A DNA stretch of 64,000 nucleotides from Bacteroidaceae bacterium (GTDB taxonomy: Bacteria > Bacteroidota > Bacteroidia > Bacteroidales > Bacteroidaceae): the NCBI GenBank assembly GCA_017520935.1, contig JAFXEF010000001.1:1-64000 (forward strand), read 5' to 3'. Made by a program: the position numbers and the translations under genes. Shown here piece after piece: positions 55,021 to 62,178 of the stretch (within the stretch, counting starts at the first letter, position 1; each line of letters starts with the position of its first letter). Below the pieces are notes generated by a model. It was not told the DNA's origin. It searched no databases and saw only the letters and a list, made by a program, of their open reading frames with translations.

Positions 55021-55028
55021 TACTTTTG
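55021..55028 (+). promoter_or_regulatory. -7 element ahead of the structured segment
   Basis: TACTTTTG at 55021-55028 fits TAnnTTTG; an ATTG lies 22 nt upstream (54995-54998). Start predicted near 55033. Confidence 0.5.
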
Positions 55029-55032
55029 CAGT

Positions 55033-55360
55033 ATCTCTACGCCGATACCTTGATTTAGTTGTACGGATTAAGGTGGCAGGGTGGGGATGACATAATGGAA
55101 AAAGCGTTTACTTAGCGCTTGTTTTGACGTGTGGAAATCTGGCAGTTTCAACAATCTTGTCAAAAACAAGGCAACGGTAGATGCCTATGGGTATGTTATA
55201 TCAAAACATTCAGGGTGCTTGCGTGTTGATGCAAGTGCAGTTTGTGCATATTACATATCGGCGTGGGCTTCGGCGTTGCTCGTTTCGACAAGATGGGCGA
55301 TGCCAGAGCCTCTACACGTGGGACGAGTAACAGGTACAGATTCCCACGCTTTTTCTTTTT
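55033..55360 (+). ncRNA. Candidate structured leader or small RNA ending in alternative hairpins
   Basis: CTTGTTTTGAC pairs with GTCAAAAACAAG early on; CTTGC-GCAAG forms a hairpin in the middle. The 3' part has GGCTTCGGCGTTGCTC (55266-55281) pairing with 55295-55310 at 15 of 16 positions including several G-U pairs. CCCACGC (55343-55349), just before a T-run (55350-55360), can pair either with GCGTGGG (55261-55267) or, as CGTGGGA/TCCCACG, with 55317-55323. Two exclusive pairings before a U-run suggest an attenuator or a free small RNA. The string looks familiar to me as a multicopy Bacteroidales intergenic sequence, which I cannot confirm. Confidence 0.5.
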
Positions 55361-55417
55361 AAATAAGGTATTGCCGAGTCTGGGGAGTCTATAGGCTGCA
55401 AAATTCATTTTGGCAGT

Positions 55418-55783
55418 ATGAAGAAGTGTGGGTGCATGTTGATTTTGGCTTTGACGCTAACGTCATGTAGTCCTAATGCCTGGGCCATGTTTTATGACAT
55501 TATGGAACTGACTGGAGGTGTGTTAGGGTTGACTGCAGGGGTGATTGATTTGGTCGATGGCAATAATAGCACATACAGTAGTGGCAGCTATAGTACGCAA
55601 AGGAGTGGACGTTCAAGACAAACCATTGAACGGGAAATAGCTGAATATGAAAAACGCATCGGAGAGTGTGAACGGTACATGGAGAATACAACCAACCCTG
55701 TTACACAAAGGCAGTATATGCAGACCATACAGAACTATAGGAAAATGATACAAGATCGTTACCGAGAGTTGCAAAATCTCTGA
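55418..55783 (+). CDS. Small lipoprotein with coiled coil
   Basis: 121 residues. Lipoprotein signal MKKCGCMLILALTLTSC with lipobox LTSC, a short hydrophobic Gly-rich helix (MELTGGVLGLTAGVIDLV) that could insert in a membrane, a Ser-rich linker, and a coiled coil to the end (REIAEYEKRIGECERYME and QNYRKMIQDRYRELQNL). I do not recognise the family. It is the first gene after the structured segment and 33 nt before the Ig-like lipoprotein, in the same direction as the RiPP genes, so it may belong to their operon. Confidence 0.75.
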   Translation: MKKCGCMLILALTLTSCSPNAWAMFYDIMELTGGVLGLTAGVIDLVDGNNSTYSSGSYSTQRSGRSRQTIEREIAEYEKRIGECERYMENTTNPVTQRQYMQTIQNYRKMIQDRYRELQNL

Positions 55784-55816
55784 AATAAGGAATTATCTAA
55801 ATTAAACACAACAATT

Positions 55817-57538
55817 ATGAAAAAAAAGATTTTTATGCTGATGGCATTGGCATTGTGCTTTACATTCAATGCTTGTGACCCTACTGTTGATCCAATTCCA
55901 GAAGAGGGTGTGGACATTTCGTTGAACAAAGAAGAATTGGTACTTGAAATTGGGCAGAGCGAGAGGCTTGTTGCTGCTTTTGACCCTGTTGATGCTTCTA
56001 ATACAGCCCATACGTGGAGTAGTGGCAACCCAAAGATTGCTTCGGTTGACGAAACGGGCAATGTTACGGGTGTGAGTGTAGGCGAGACAACAGTTGCAGT
56101 CAAAGCTCTGGATGGCGGCAAGATGGCGACATGCCGAGTAACCATCGTTGAGAAGTTTATCTCTGTTACAGGAATCACGCTTGACCAATCGGAATGTACA
56201 ATGATCGAGGGTGACGAATTGGTCTTGGTGGCTACAATCAAGCCATCCAATGCATCGAAGAAAGCGGTCAGTTGGAGTTCCGACAACAAGGAGGTGGCCG
56301 TGGTGAGCACCGAGGGACGCATCACAGCTATAGCCCCGGGTGAAGCAACCATCACTGCAACCACTGAGGATGGTGAGAAGACGGCATCGTGCAAAATTAC
56401 TGTCATTGCGCGTGGAGCAAAAATTTCGGAAGCCGATGTGACAAATATCACATCCAACTCGGCACTTGTTACAGGCCACGTAGAGGTGTCGGGTGTAGAG
56501 GTCTCTGAAGTGGGCCTTTGCTGGGCTACCACACAGAATCCTACCATAGAGAACCAGAGCATCAAGTCTTCATCGAAGCAGGGCGTGATCTATACCATCC
56601 GTAATCTATCGGCCGAAACAACTTATTACGTACGTCTGTACGCGGTTATTGATGGTTCTGTAAAGTATGGTAACCAAAACATCTTCGCCACCCTGCCAGC
56701 TGTTGATTTTGATATCCCCGAGATTTCGGATATCGCAGCCCACTCTACGGTAGTGAATGGTGTTGTTTATGCCAATGGCTCGAAGTTGGATGAAACGGGA
56801 GTGGTATATGGCACAGCCTCTATGCCTACAATAGACAACAACAAGGTGGTAGTTTCTGATGAGAATATCAATTGTTCTATATATGACTTGCTGGCCGATA
56901 CTCGTTACTATGTGCGCTTATATGCTGTGGTAAATGGTCAAAGCTATTATAGTGAAGAGGTGGAGTTTGTGACTAATGAAGAACTGATTGTTAAATTTGC
57001 TCCTACAGACTATTATGAAAACCGACTTATATTGAAAGCGAAAGCCCCCAAAGGATATACAAGTGTGGAGGTATGCTACAATACCAAGCCGAATCCTAAG
57101 ATTACCGATAATACCGCTACGGCTACATTAGATAAGAATGGTGATTTTGTATGGGATTTGACTGGACTCGCTAAGGGTACTACCTATTATATCAGACCTT
57201 ATAGTAGAACTGGGGCGAAGATTGATTATCATGAAGAGGAGGTATCAACAGAAACCTTGGGAGGAACTTATGGCTTTTCAAATGGATCATCATCATACTA
57301 TGGTGACCGTAAACAAAGAATGCATATAGATTACGTATTGCCTCAGGGTACATATATGGTTAGTTATGAGAAGAATGTTTATACTTATGGAGTTAATAAT
57401 ACTGAAACTGGAGAATATAAACAGTCAATCTATATTGATGGAGGGAAAGGTACGTTCTATATAGAGAAAGACCGTTATAATGCTCACGGTGAAGTATATG
57501 TGATGGACATAGAAAGAAATATTATATTTCACTATTAA
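55817..57538 (+). CDS. Ig-like (BIG2) and FN3-like domain lipoprotein
   Basis: 573 residues with signal and lipobox FNAC near residue 19. Two bacterial Ig-like group 2 domains (about 30-115 and 116-200) show VSVGETTVAVKALDGG and IAPGEATITATTEDGEKTASCKI. Three repeats of about 95 residues (200-480) have the FN3-like pattern ADVTNITSNSALVTGHV and SAETTYYVRLYAVIDG. The last 90 residues are Tyr/Gly-rich (GFSNGSSSYYGDRKQRM) and end FHY. It is probably surface exposed and adhesive. It lies 48 nt upstream of the Cys-rich precursor and in the same direction; a direct role with the modified peptide is possible but not shown. The 3' third is AT-rich. Confidence 0.82.
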   Translation: MKKKIFMLMALALCFTFNACDPTVDPIPEEGVDISLNKEELVLEIGQSERLVAAFDPVDASNTAHTWSSGNPKIASVDETGNVTGVSVGETTVAVKALDGGKMATCRVTIVEKFISVTGITLDQSECTMIEGDELVLVATIKPSNASKKAVSWSSDNKEVAVVSTEGRITAIAPGEATITATTEDGEKTASCKITVIARGAKISEADVTNITSNSALVTGHVEVSGVEVSEVGLCWATTQNPTIENQSIKSSSKQGVIYTIRNLSAETTYYVRLYAVIDGSVKYGNQNIFATLPAVDFDIPEISDIAAHSTVVNGVVYANGSKLDETGVVYGTASMPTIDNNKVVVSDENINCSIYDLLADTRYYVRLYAVVNGQSYYSEEVEFVTNEELIVKFAPTDYYENRLILKAKAPKGYTSVEVCYNTKPNPKITDNTATATLDKNGDFVWDLTGLAKGTTYYIRPYSRTGAKIDYHEEEVSTETLGGTYGFSNGSSSYYGDRKQRMHIDYVLPQGTYMVSYEKNVYTYGVNNTETGEYKQSIYIDGGKGTFYIEKDRYNAHGEVYVMDIERNIIFHY

Positions 57539-57586
57539 ACAAAGTGGAAAATCAATATTACATGATTCATTATTAAATCATTTCCA

Positions 57587-58102
57587 ATGGATCTCGAACG
57601 CAGAAAATTCTTTAAGACGGTAGTGACCAAGGTACTACCGATTTTAGGCACCATAGTTGTTGCTCCCAACCTGTTATCCTCCTGTTGTCCCGATGACCTT
57701 GTATTAGGTTGTGGCAATAGTTGTATGGGAACGGCACAAAGTGGTTGTGGAACTTCGTGTAGCAGTTCATGTGTAGGTACAGCTCAAGGTGGATGTGGTA
57801 GCAGTTGCCAATCCTCATGCTCGGGCTCGTGCAGTGAAGGTTGTGAGGGGAGTGCCAAGGCTGCTGGATGTGATGGATGTGCAGCATCGTGCAACAGCTC
57901 GTGCTCTGAATCATCCACCGCTGCTGCTTGTTCAGGATGTGGCAACAGTTGTAATCGGGCTTGTGCACAATCATGTCTATCGACTTGCCGGAACACTTGT
58001 GATGTCACTTGTCAGTTGTCGTGTAAAACGACCTGTAGAGATGGATGCTATCAGGGTTGCTTAGGAACTTGTAAAGGTTACTGTACAATCTTAAACGATT
58101 AG
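57587..58102 (+). CDS. Cys-rich CXXX-repeat RiPP precursor
   Basis: 171 residues, 30 Cys. Residues 1-32 are a leader: ERRKFFK (twin-arginine-like), a hydrophobic stretch and LSSC, a lipobox ending at Cys33. From residue 42 to 166, 26 Cys fall at positions equal to 2 modulo 4; Cys118 to Cys166 is an unbroken run of 13 at every fourth residue. Only Cys33, 34, 95 and 115 are off register. The third X of nearly every unit is Ser, Thr, Gly or Ala. The register gaps at 50 and 66 lie in the repeated GTAQ-G motif. Gene order (stop 4 nt before a radical SAM gene) marks it as substrate of the downstream enzymes. Expected modification is Cys-based cross-linking; the product is unknown. Confidence 0.9.
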   Translation: MDLERRKFFKTVVTKVLPILGTIVVAPNLLSSCCPDDLVLGCGNSCMGTAQSGCGTSCSSSCVGTAQGGCGSSCQSSCSGSCSEGCEGSAKAAGCDGCAASCNSSCSESSTAAACSGCGNSCNRACAQSCLSTCRNTCDVTCQLSCKTTCRDGCYQGCLGTCKGYCTILND

Positions 58103-58106
58103 GCTG

Positions 58107-59360
58107 ATGGCACAATATAAAAGCAACACCAAAGACTGGCAGTCTGGAATGGCGAAAAGCATCACCTTTATCGTTACTAAGGACTGCCAGCTTGCCTGCA
58201 AATATTGTTATCTTGTAGGCAAGAACACGAAAGAGCGCATGCCGTGGGAAATCGCCAAGCAGGCGATAGACTATATCCTCAGTCATGAAAAGGATTTCAA
58301 GGAAGAGTCTGTGATTTGGGACTTCATCGGTGGCGAACCCTTCTTGGAGATAGATTTAATAGACCGTATCTGTGACTACCTGAAAGTAGAAATGTATAGG
58401 AGAAATCATCATTGGTTCGACTCCTACCGCTTCAGTCTCTCCACCAATGGTATCAATTACCATACGGAGAAGGTACAGAACTTTATAGAGAAGAACCGCA
58501 GCCACTTGAGCATAGGCATTACGATTGATGGCACAAAACGGAAGCATGATCTTAACCGTATATGGAAGACTCCAGAGATGGAACGGGGCATTACCCCCAA
58601 CAACCCATCGGAAGAGCGGGGTTCGTATGACGATGTGGTACGTAATATTCCATTATGGTTGCAGCAATTTCCTGGTGGGTATACAAAGGTGACAGTCAGC
58701 AGTGCCGACATACCTTATATAAAGGAGAGTGTACTGCACTTATTTAGTCTTGGCATTCATGAAGTCAATATCAATTGTGTGTTTGAGGATGTATGGAACG
58801 AGGGGGATGACAAACTCTTTGAGGAACAGTTGATGGAACTGGCCGATGCTATTATCGACAATAACCTATACAAGGAGAATGCATGCTCGTTCTTTGTAGA
58901 CCATATAGGAAAGCCTTTGGACTGCACCTTGCAGAATCAGAACTGGTGTGGAGCAGGAAGAATGTTATCAATTGATACAGCAGGCAACTTTTATCCTTGC
59001 ACACGCTTTGCGCAGTATTCACTTCGCAACAAGCAGGCATGGATTATAGGTAATATTCATGATGGTATCGATAAGAACAAGTTGCGTCCGTTCCTCACGC
59101 TAGACCGTTGTACCCAGAGCACACAGGTATGTATTGACTGTGAGGTGACAAGCGGTTGCGCTTGGTGTCAAGGCGAGAACTATGATGCAGCTGATACTCC
59201 TACGGTATACCAAAGAACTACGGCAATCTGCAAAATGCATAAGGCGCGTGTAAGGGCCAACAATTATTATTGGAACAAACTGTTCCGAAAGTTAGAGTTG
59301 GAAGGTGAGCGCGAAGCCTATGAGAAAAACAAACGTGAGTCTAACGTAAGCAACTGTTGA
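58107..59360 (+). CDS. Radical SAM/SPASM peptide maturase, CXXX-repeat target type
   Basis: 417 residues. CX3CX2C at Cys27, Cys31 and Cys34 (FIVTKDCQLACKYCYLVG) binds the radical SAM [4Fe-4S] cluster; IWDFIGGEPFLE is the GGE SAM-contact motif. The C-terminal third is SPASM-like with WCGAGRMLSIDTAGNFYPC, then CTQSTQVCIDC and TSGCAWC, enough Cys for two auxiliary clusters. I recall a family named 'radical SAM peptide maturase, CXXX-repeat target' (TIGR04115); the fit is strong by context. It probably abstracts hydrogen from the precursor to form thioether links. It sits 4 nt downstream of the precursor and 4 nt upstream of the next maturase. Confidence 0.92.
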   Translation: MAQYKSNTKDWQSGMAKSITFIVTKDCQLACKYCYLVGKNTKERMPWEIAKQAIDYILSHEKDFKEESVIWDFIGGEPFLEIDLIDRICDYLKVEMYRRNHHWFDSYRFSLSTNGINYHTEKVQNFIEKNRSHLSIGITIDGTKRKHDLNRIWKTPEMERGITPNNPSEERGSYDDVVRNIPLWLQQFPGGYTKVTVSSADIPYIKESVLHLFSLGIHEVNINCVFEDVWNEGDDKLFEEQLMELADAIIDNNLYKENACSFFVDHIGKPLDCTLQNQNWCGAGRMLSIDTAGNFYPCTRFAQYSLRNKQAWIIGNIHDGIDKNKLRPFLTLDRCTQSTQVCIDCEVTSGCAWCQGENYDAADTPTVYQRTTAICKMHKARVRANNYYWNKLFRKLELEGEREAYEKNKRESNVSNC

Positions 59361-59364
59361 TACG

Positions 59365-60333
59365 ATGCTGAAATATCTTATAATACAATTGGACGATACA
59401 AGTACATCGTATTGCCATTACGGAAATCTTAGGAAAGATCACAGACTTATCTCGTTGGAGAATCTGAAAGCTGTTATTCTTTTTGCTATGAAAGAGAACC
59501 TGACAGTTCAGTTCGTATATCCGAAGTATGAGTTACCGGAAGAATACAAGGAGGCTATCCGTAGTATCGACCATAGCAAGATAGTTCCTATGGGAAGTAA
59601 GGAGAAAGGCGATGTAGTGGTCCTTGAAGGATGGGAAGAATTAGATGGATGTTCGTTGCTTCCCGACATAGCCTATGTGCTTCGTACAGGAAAAAAGGAA
59701 CTATTCGACAATTATACGCAGATACCTGATATATTACCCAGAGTCGCTCGTTTGAATGTGGTGATTACAGATGTAGAAACTTTCGAAGAGAAGGATTTCT
59801 TTACGTATAAAAAAGTGCTGGCCACGTTATCAAAAGAAGTTGAATCGCTTTATGCAAAAGGTTTGTCGCCTCAATTGAATTTGTTGACCGACCGTATGAT
59901 GTTGGATGGGATGAACAACTGCAATGCAGGTTGGGAGAGTATTACACTTGCTCCTGATGGAAGGTTCTATGTCTGTCCTGCTTTTTATTTGGCTGATGAG
60001 GATGAAGACTATGGTTTGGGCAAATCGAAGTATTCAATTGGGGATTTGGAGAATGGGTTGGATATAAAGAATCCTCAACTCTATAAGTTGTCCCACGCTC
60101 CGCTGTGTCGTAACTGTGATGCTTACCAATGTAAACGTTGTGTATGGCTCAATCGTAAGATGACGTATGAGGTAAATACGCCCAGTCACGAGCAGTGTAT
60201 GATGGCTCACTTGGAACGCAACGCAAGTCGTGAGTTGCTGATGGCTATACGCAAACATGGCACGTTCTTGCCGGGAATGGATATAAAGGAAATCTCGTAT
60301 CTCGATCCCTTTGATGTGAGAAAGGAATGGTAA
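59365..60333 (+). CDS. CXXX-repeat peptide maturase, SPASM-like without radical SAM motif
   Basis: 322 residues. There is no CX3CX2C anywhere, so it is not itself a radical SAM enzyme. The first 190 residues (LKYLIIQLDDTSTSYCHYG, a SLENLKAVILFAMKENLTVQF helix) look like a reduced partial barrel. The C-terminal 120 residues repeat the partner's cluster domain: CNAGWESITLAPDGRFYVCP, then APLCRNCDAYQCKRCVWLNR and PSHEQC. This matches my memory of the 'CXXX repeat peptide maturase' family (TIGR04119). It may bind iron-sulfur clusters and act as a partner or scaffold for the radical SAM enzyme. It starts 4 nt after that gene; its AT-richness differs from core genes. Confidence 0.88.
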   Translation: MLKYLIIQLDDTSTSYCHYGNLRKDHRLISLENLKAVILFAMKENLTVQFVYPKYELPEEYKEAIRSIDHSKIVPMGSKEKGDVVVLEGWEELDGCSLLPDIAYVLRTGKKELFDNYTQIPDILPRVARLNVVITDVETFEEKDFFTYKKVLATLSKEVESLYAKGLSPQLNLLTDRMMLDGMNNCNAGWESITLAPDGRFYVCPAFYLADEDEDYGLGKSKYSIGDLENGLDIKNPQLYKLSHAPLCRNCDAYQCKRCVWLNRKMTYEVNTPSHEQCMMAHLERNASRELLMAIRKHGTFLPGMDIKEISYLDPFDVRKEW

Positions 60334-60355
60334 ATCAATAAATACATTAATATAT

Positions 60356-60625
60356 ATGGAAAAGAAAGTGGTAGGCTCAGTAACCGAGTCGGAGAAAAAT
60401 GAGATTCAATCGCTGTTTGAACGCAGAAACGGTTTAAATGAATTAGCAAAGATTGTAACTGCGGATAATGATGCATTGTACGAAAGGTTGTTAAAGGATA
60501 TGAGCGAAACAGCTGCCAAATTTCAAGGCTGGTGGAATCGTATGGCTCAAAAGTATCAATGGGAGAGTACTCCCGAGGGAAACTGGGAGATAAACTTCGA
60601 TACTTGCGAAATATATCTAATGTAG
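60356..60625 (+). CDS. CXXX-repeat peptide modification system protein
   Basis: 89 residues, EKKVVGSVTESEKNEIQSLFERRNGLNELAKI then LYERLLKDMSETAAKFQGWWNRMAQKY: all helical, with a WW pair, no Cys in the helical part (one near the end). Small helical proteins of this kind close such clusters; I recall the family name 'CXXX repeat peptide modification system protein' (TIGR04116). It could bind the precursor leader or bridge the enzymes. It lies 22 nt after the maturase and is the last gene of the operon. Confidence 0.82.
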   Translation: MEKKVVGSVTESEKNEIQSLFERRNGLNELAKIVTADNDALYERLLKDMSETAAKFQGWWNRMAQKYQWESTPEGNWEINFDTCEIYLM

Positions 60626-60783
60626 GGGCTGTACCAACCTAAAGAAGTAGGCCGATACAAATCTGTTATCCCCAAATAGTTATAATTGCTTCTGTCCATT
60701 AAATGACGATGGGCAGATGCCGCGGCACCTGGGGCAACCTGTGGGAGTAGCACGCTTTAGCCCCCCCATGTCGTAAATGAACA

Positions 60784-60814
60784 AAAAGCGCCGTATCGAG
60801 GATACGGCGCTTTT
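60784..60814. terminator. Bidirectional terminator between RiPP operon and kbl
   Basis: AAAAGCGCCGTATC, GAG loop, GATACGGCGCTTTT: perfect 14-bp stem with A and T tracts on both sides. About 160 non-coding bases separate it from the last RiPP gene. Confidence 0.9.
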
Positions 60815-60839
60815 ATATCGCTTTAGGAGAGAGTGTGTC

Positions 60840-62030
60840 TTATTTGATCACACCCAGCTCCTTGCCAACCTTCGTGAAGGCTGTGATGGCCTTGTCGAGG
60901 TCCTCGCGGTTGTGGGCTGCCGAGAGCTGCACACGGATACGTGCCTGGCCTTTCGGCACTACGGGGTAGTAGAAGCCGGTGACGTAGATGCCCTCTTCGG
61001 CCATGCGGTTGGCAAAGTCCTGTGAGAGCTTGGCATCGTAGAGCATCACAGCACAGATGGCCGACTGGGTGGGCTTGATGTCGAAGCCGGCAGCCAGCAT
61101 CTTCTCACGGAAATAGGTCACGTTCTCCTGCTGCTTGGTGTGCAGGTCGTTGCTCTCCTTGAGTATCCTGAACATCTCAAGCGATGCACCTACTACCGAG
61201 GGGGGGATGGAGTTGGAGAAGAGGTAGGGGCGTGAGCGCTGGCGCAGAAGGTCGATAATCTCCTTGCGACCAGTGGTGAAGCCACCGATGGCACCACCGA
61301 ATGCCTTGCCGAGGGTGCCGGTGTGGATGTCGATACGGCCGTAGCAGTTGAACTGCTCGCTTACGCCGTGGCCCGTGGCGCCTACAACGCCTGCCGAGTG
61401 GCACTCGTCGACCATCACGAGGGCATCATATTTCTCGGCAAGGTCGCAAATCTTGTCCATCGGGGCAACGTTGCCGTCCATAGAGAACACACCATCGGTC
61501 ACGATGATACGGAAGCGCTGGGCCTGAGCCTCCTGGAGGCAACGCTCGAGGTCTTCCATATCGGCATTGGCATAGCGGTAGCGCTTGGCCTTACAGAGGC
61601 GTACACCGTCGATGATGGAGGCGTGGTTGAGAGCGTCGGAGATGATGGCATCCTCATCGGTGAGCAGGGGCTCGAACACACCGCCGTTGGCATCGAAGCA
61701 GGCGGCATAGAGGATGGTGTCCTCGGTCTTGAAGTAGTCGGAGATGGCTGCCTCAAGCTCCTTGTGAATGTCTTGGGTACCACAGATGAAGCGTACTGAT
61801 GACATTCCGTAACCGTGGGTCTGCATAGCCTTGGTGGCTGCCTCGATGAGACGGGGATTGTCTGACAGGCCAAGGTAGTTGTTGGCACAGAAGTTCAGCA
61901 CGTCGCGTCCGTCGGCCAGCTTGATATTGGCGCGTTGCGGGGTGGTGATGATACGCTCGTTCTTGTAGAGGCCGGCTTCCTTGATGCCGGCAAGCTCCTG
62001 TTGCAGGTGCTCTTTAATCTTTCCGTACAT
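60840..62030 (-). CDS. kbl: Glycine C-acetyltransferase (2-amino-3-ketobutyrate CoA ligase)
   Basis: A 396-residue alpha-oxoamine synthase. FCANNYLGLSDNP, SSVRFICGTQDIHKELE, DALNHASIIDGVRLCKA, MVDECHSAGVVG and the PLP lysine in GTLGKAFGGAIGG. The sequence fits Kbl better than the related serine palmitoyltransferase of Bacteroidota, which shares the fold. It joins glycine and acetyl-CoA or, in reverse, cleaves 2-amino-3-ketobutyrate from threonine. A threonine dehydrogenase is not seen nearby. A TAAATTTG on the minus strand (62084-62091) is the likely -7 box. Confidence 0.95.
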   Translation of the reverse strand: MYGKIKEHLQQELAGIKEAGLYKNERIITTPQRANIKLADGRDVLNFCANNYLGLSDNPRLIEAATKAMQTHGYGMSSVRFICGTQDIHKELEAAISDYFKTEDTILYAACFDANGGVFEPLLTDEDAIISDALNHASIIDGVRLCKAKRYRYANADMEDLERCLQEAQAQRFRIIVTDGVFSMDGNVAPMDKICDLAEKYDALVMVDECHSAGVVGATGHGVSEQFNCYGRIDIHTGTLGKAFGGAIGGFTTGRKEIIDLLRQRSRPYLFSNSIPPSVVGASLEMFRILKESNDLHTKQQENVTYFREKMLAAGFDIKPTQSAICAVMLYDAKLSQDFANRMAEEGIYVTGFYYPVVPKGQARIRVQLSAAHNREDLDKAITAFTKVGKELGVIK

Positions 62031-62178
62031 AGCTTTACTTGTTTTTTTATGGTTTGTGAAATGTCGTTTCTGTTCGTTGCAGGCAAATTTAGCTATTTCG
62101 TTTGATATGGCATTGCCGAATGAGCTTTTTTTTGCAGGCTATATCGTAAATGAAGGGTATATTTTCTTCTGCTGAAGC

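Larger units (their letters stand above)
54594..55417. other. Non-coding stretch before the RiPP locus
   Basis: About 820 bases: four 21-bp repeats (54788-54871), a promoter-like element (55021-55028) and a structured, possibly transcribed segment (55033-55360). I see no gene in it; an open frame at 55129-55362 coincides with the structured segment. Confidence 0.65.

Noticed and set aside
55129-55362. 77-residue open frame before the RiPP locus
   Set aside because: It covers the structured segment with paired helices and a terminator-like end, has no signal or domain, and its base pattern fits RNA pairing rather than codons.
61323-61799. Plus-strand open frame opposite kbl
   Set aside because: Antisense shadow of a firmly identified gene.
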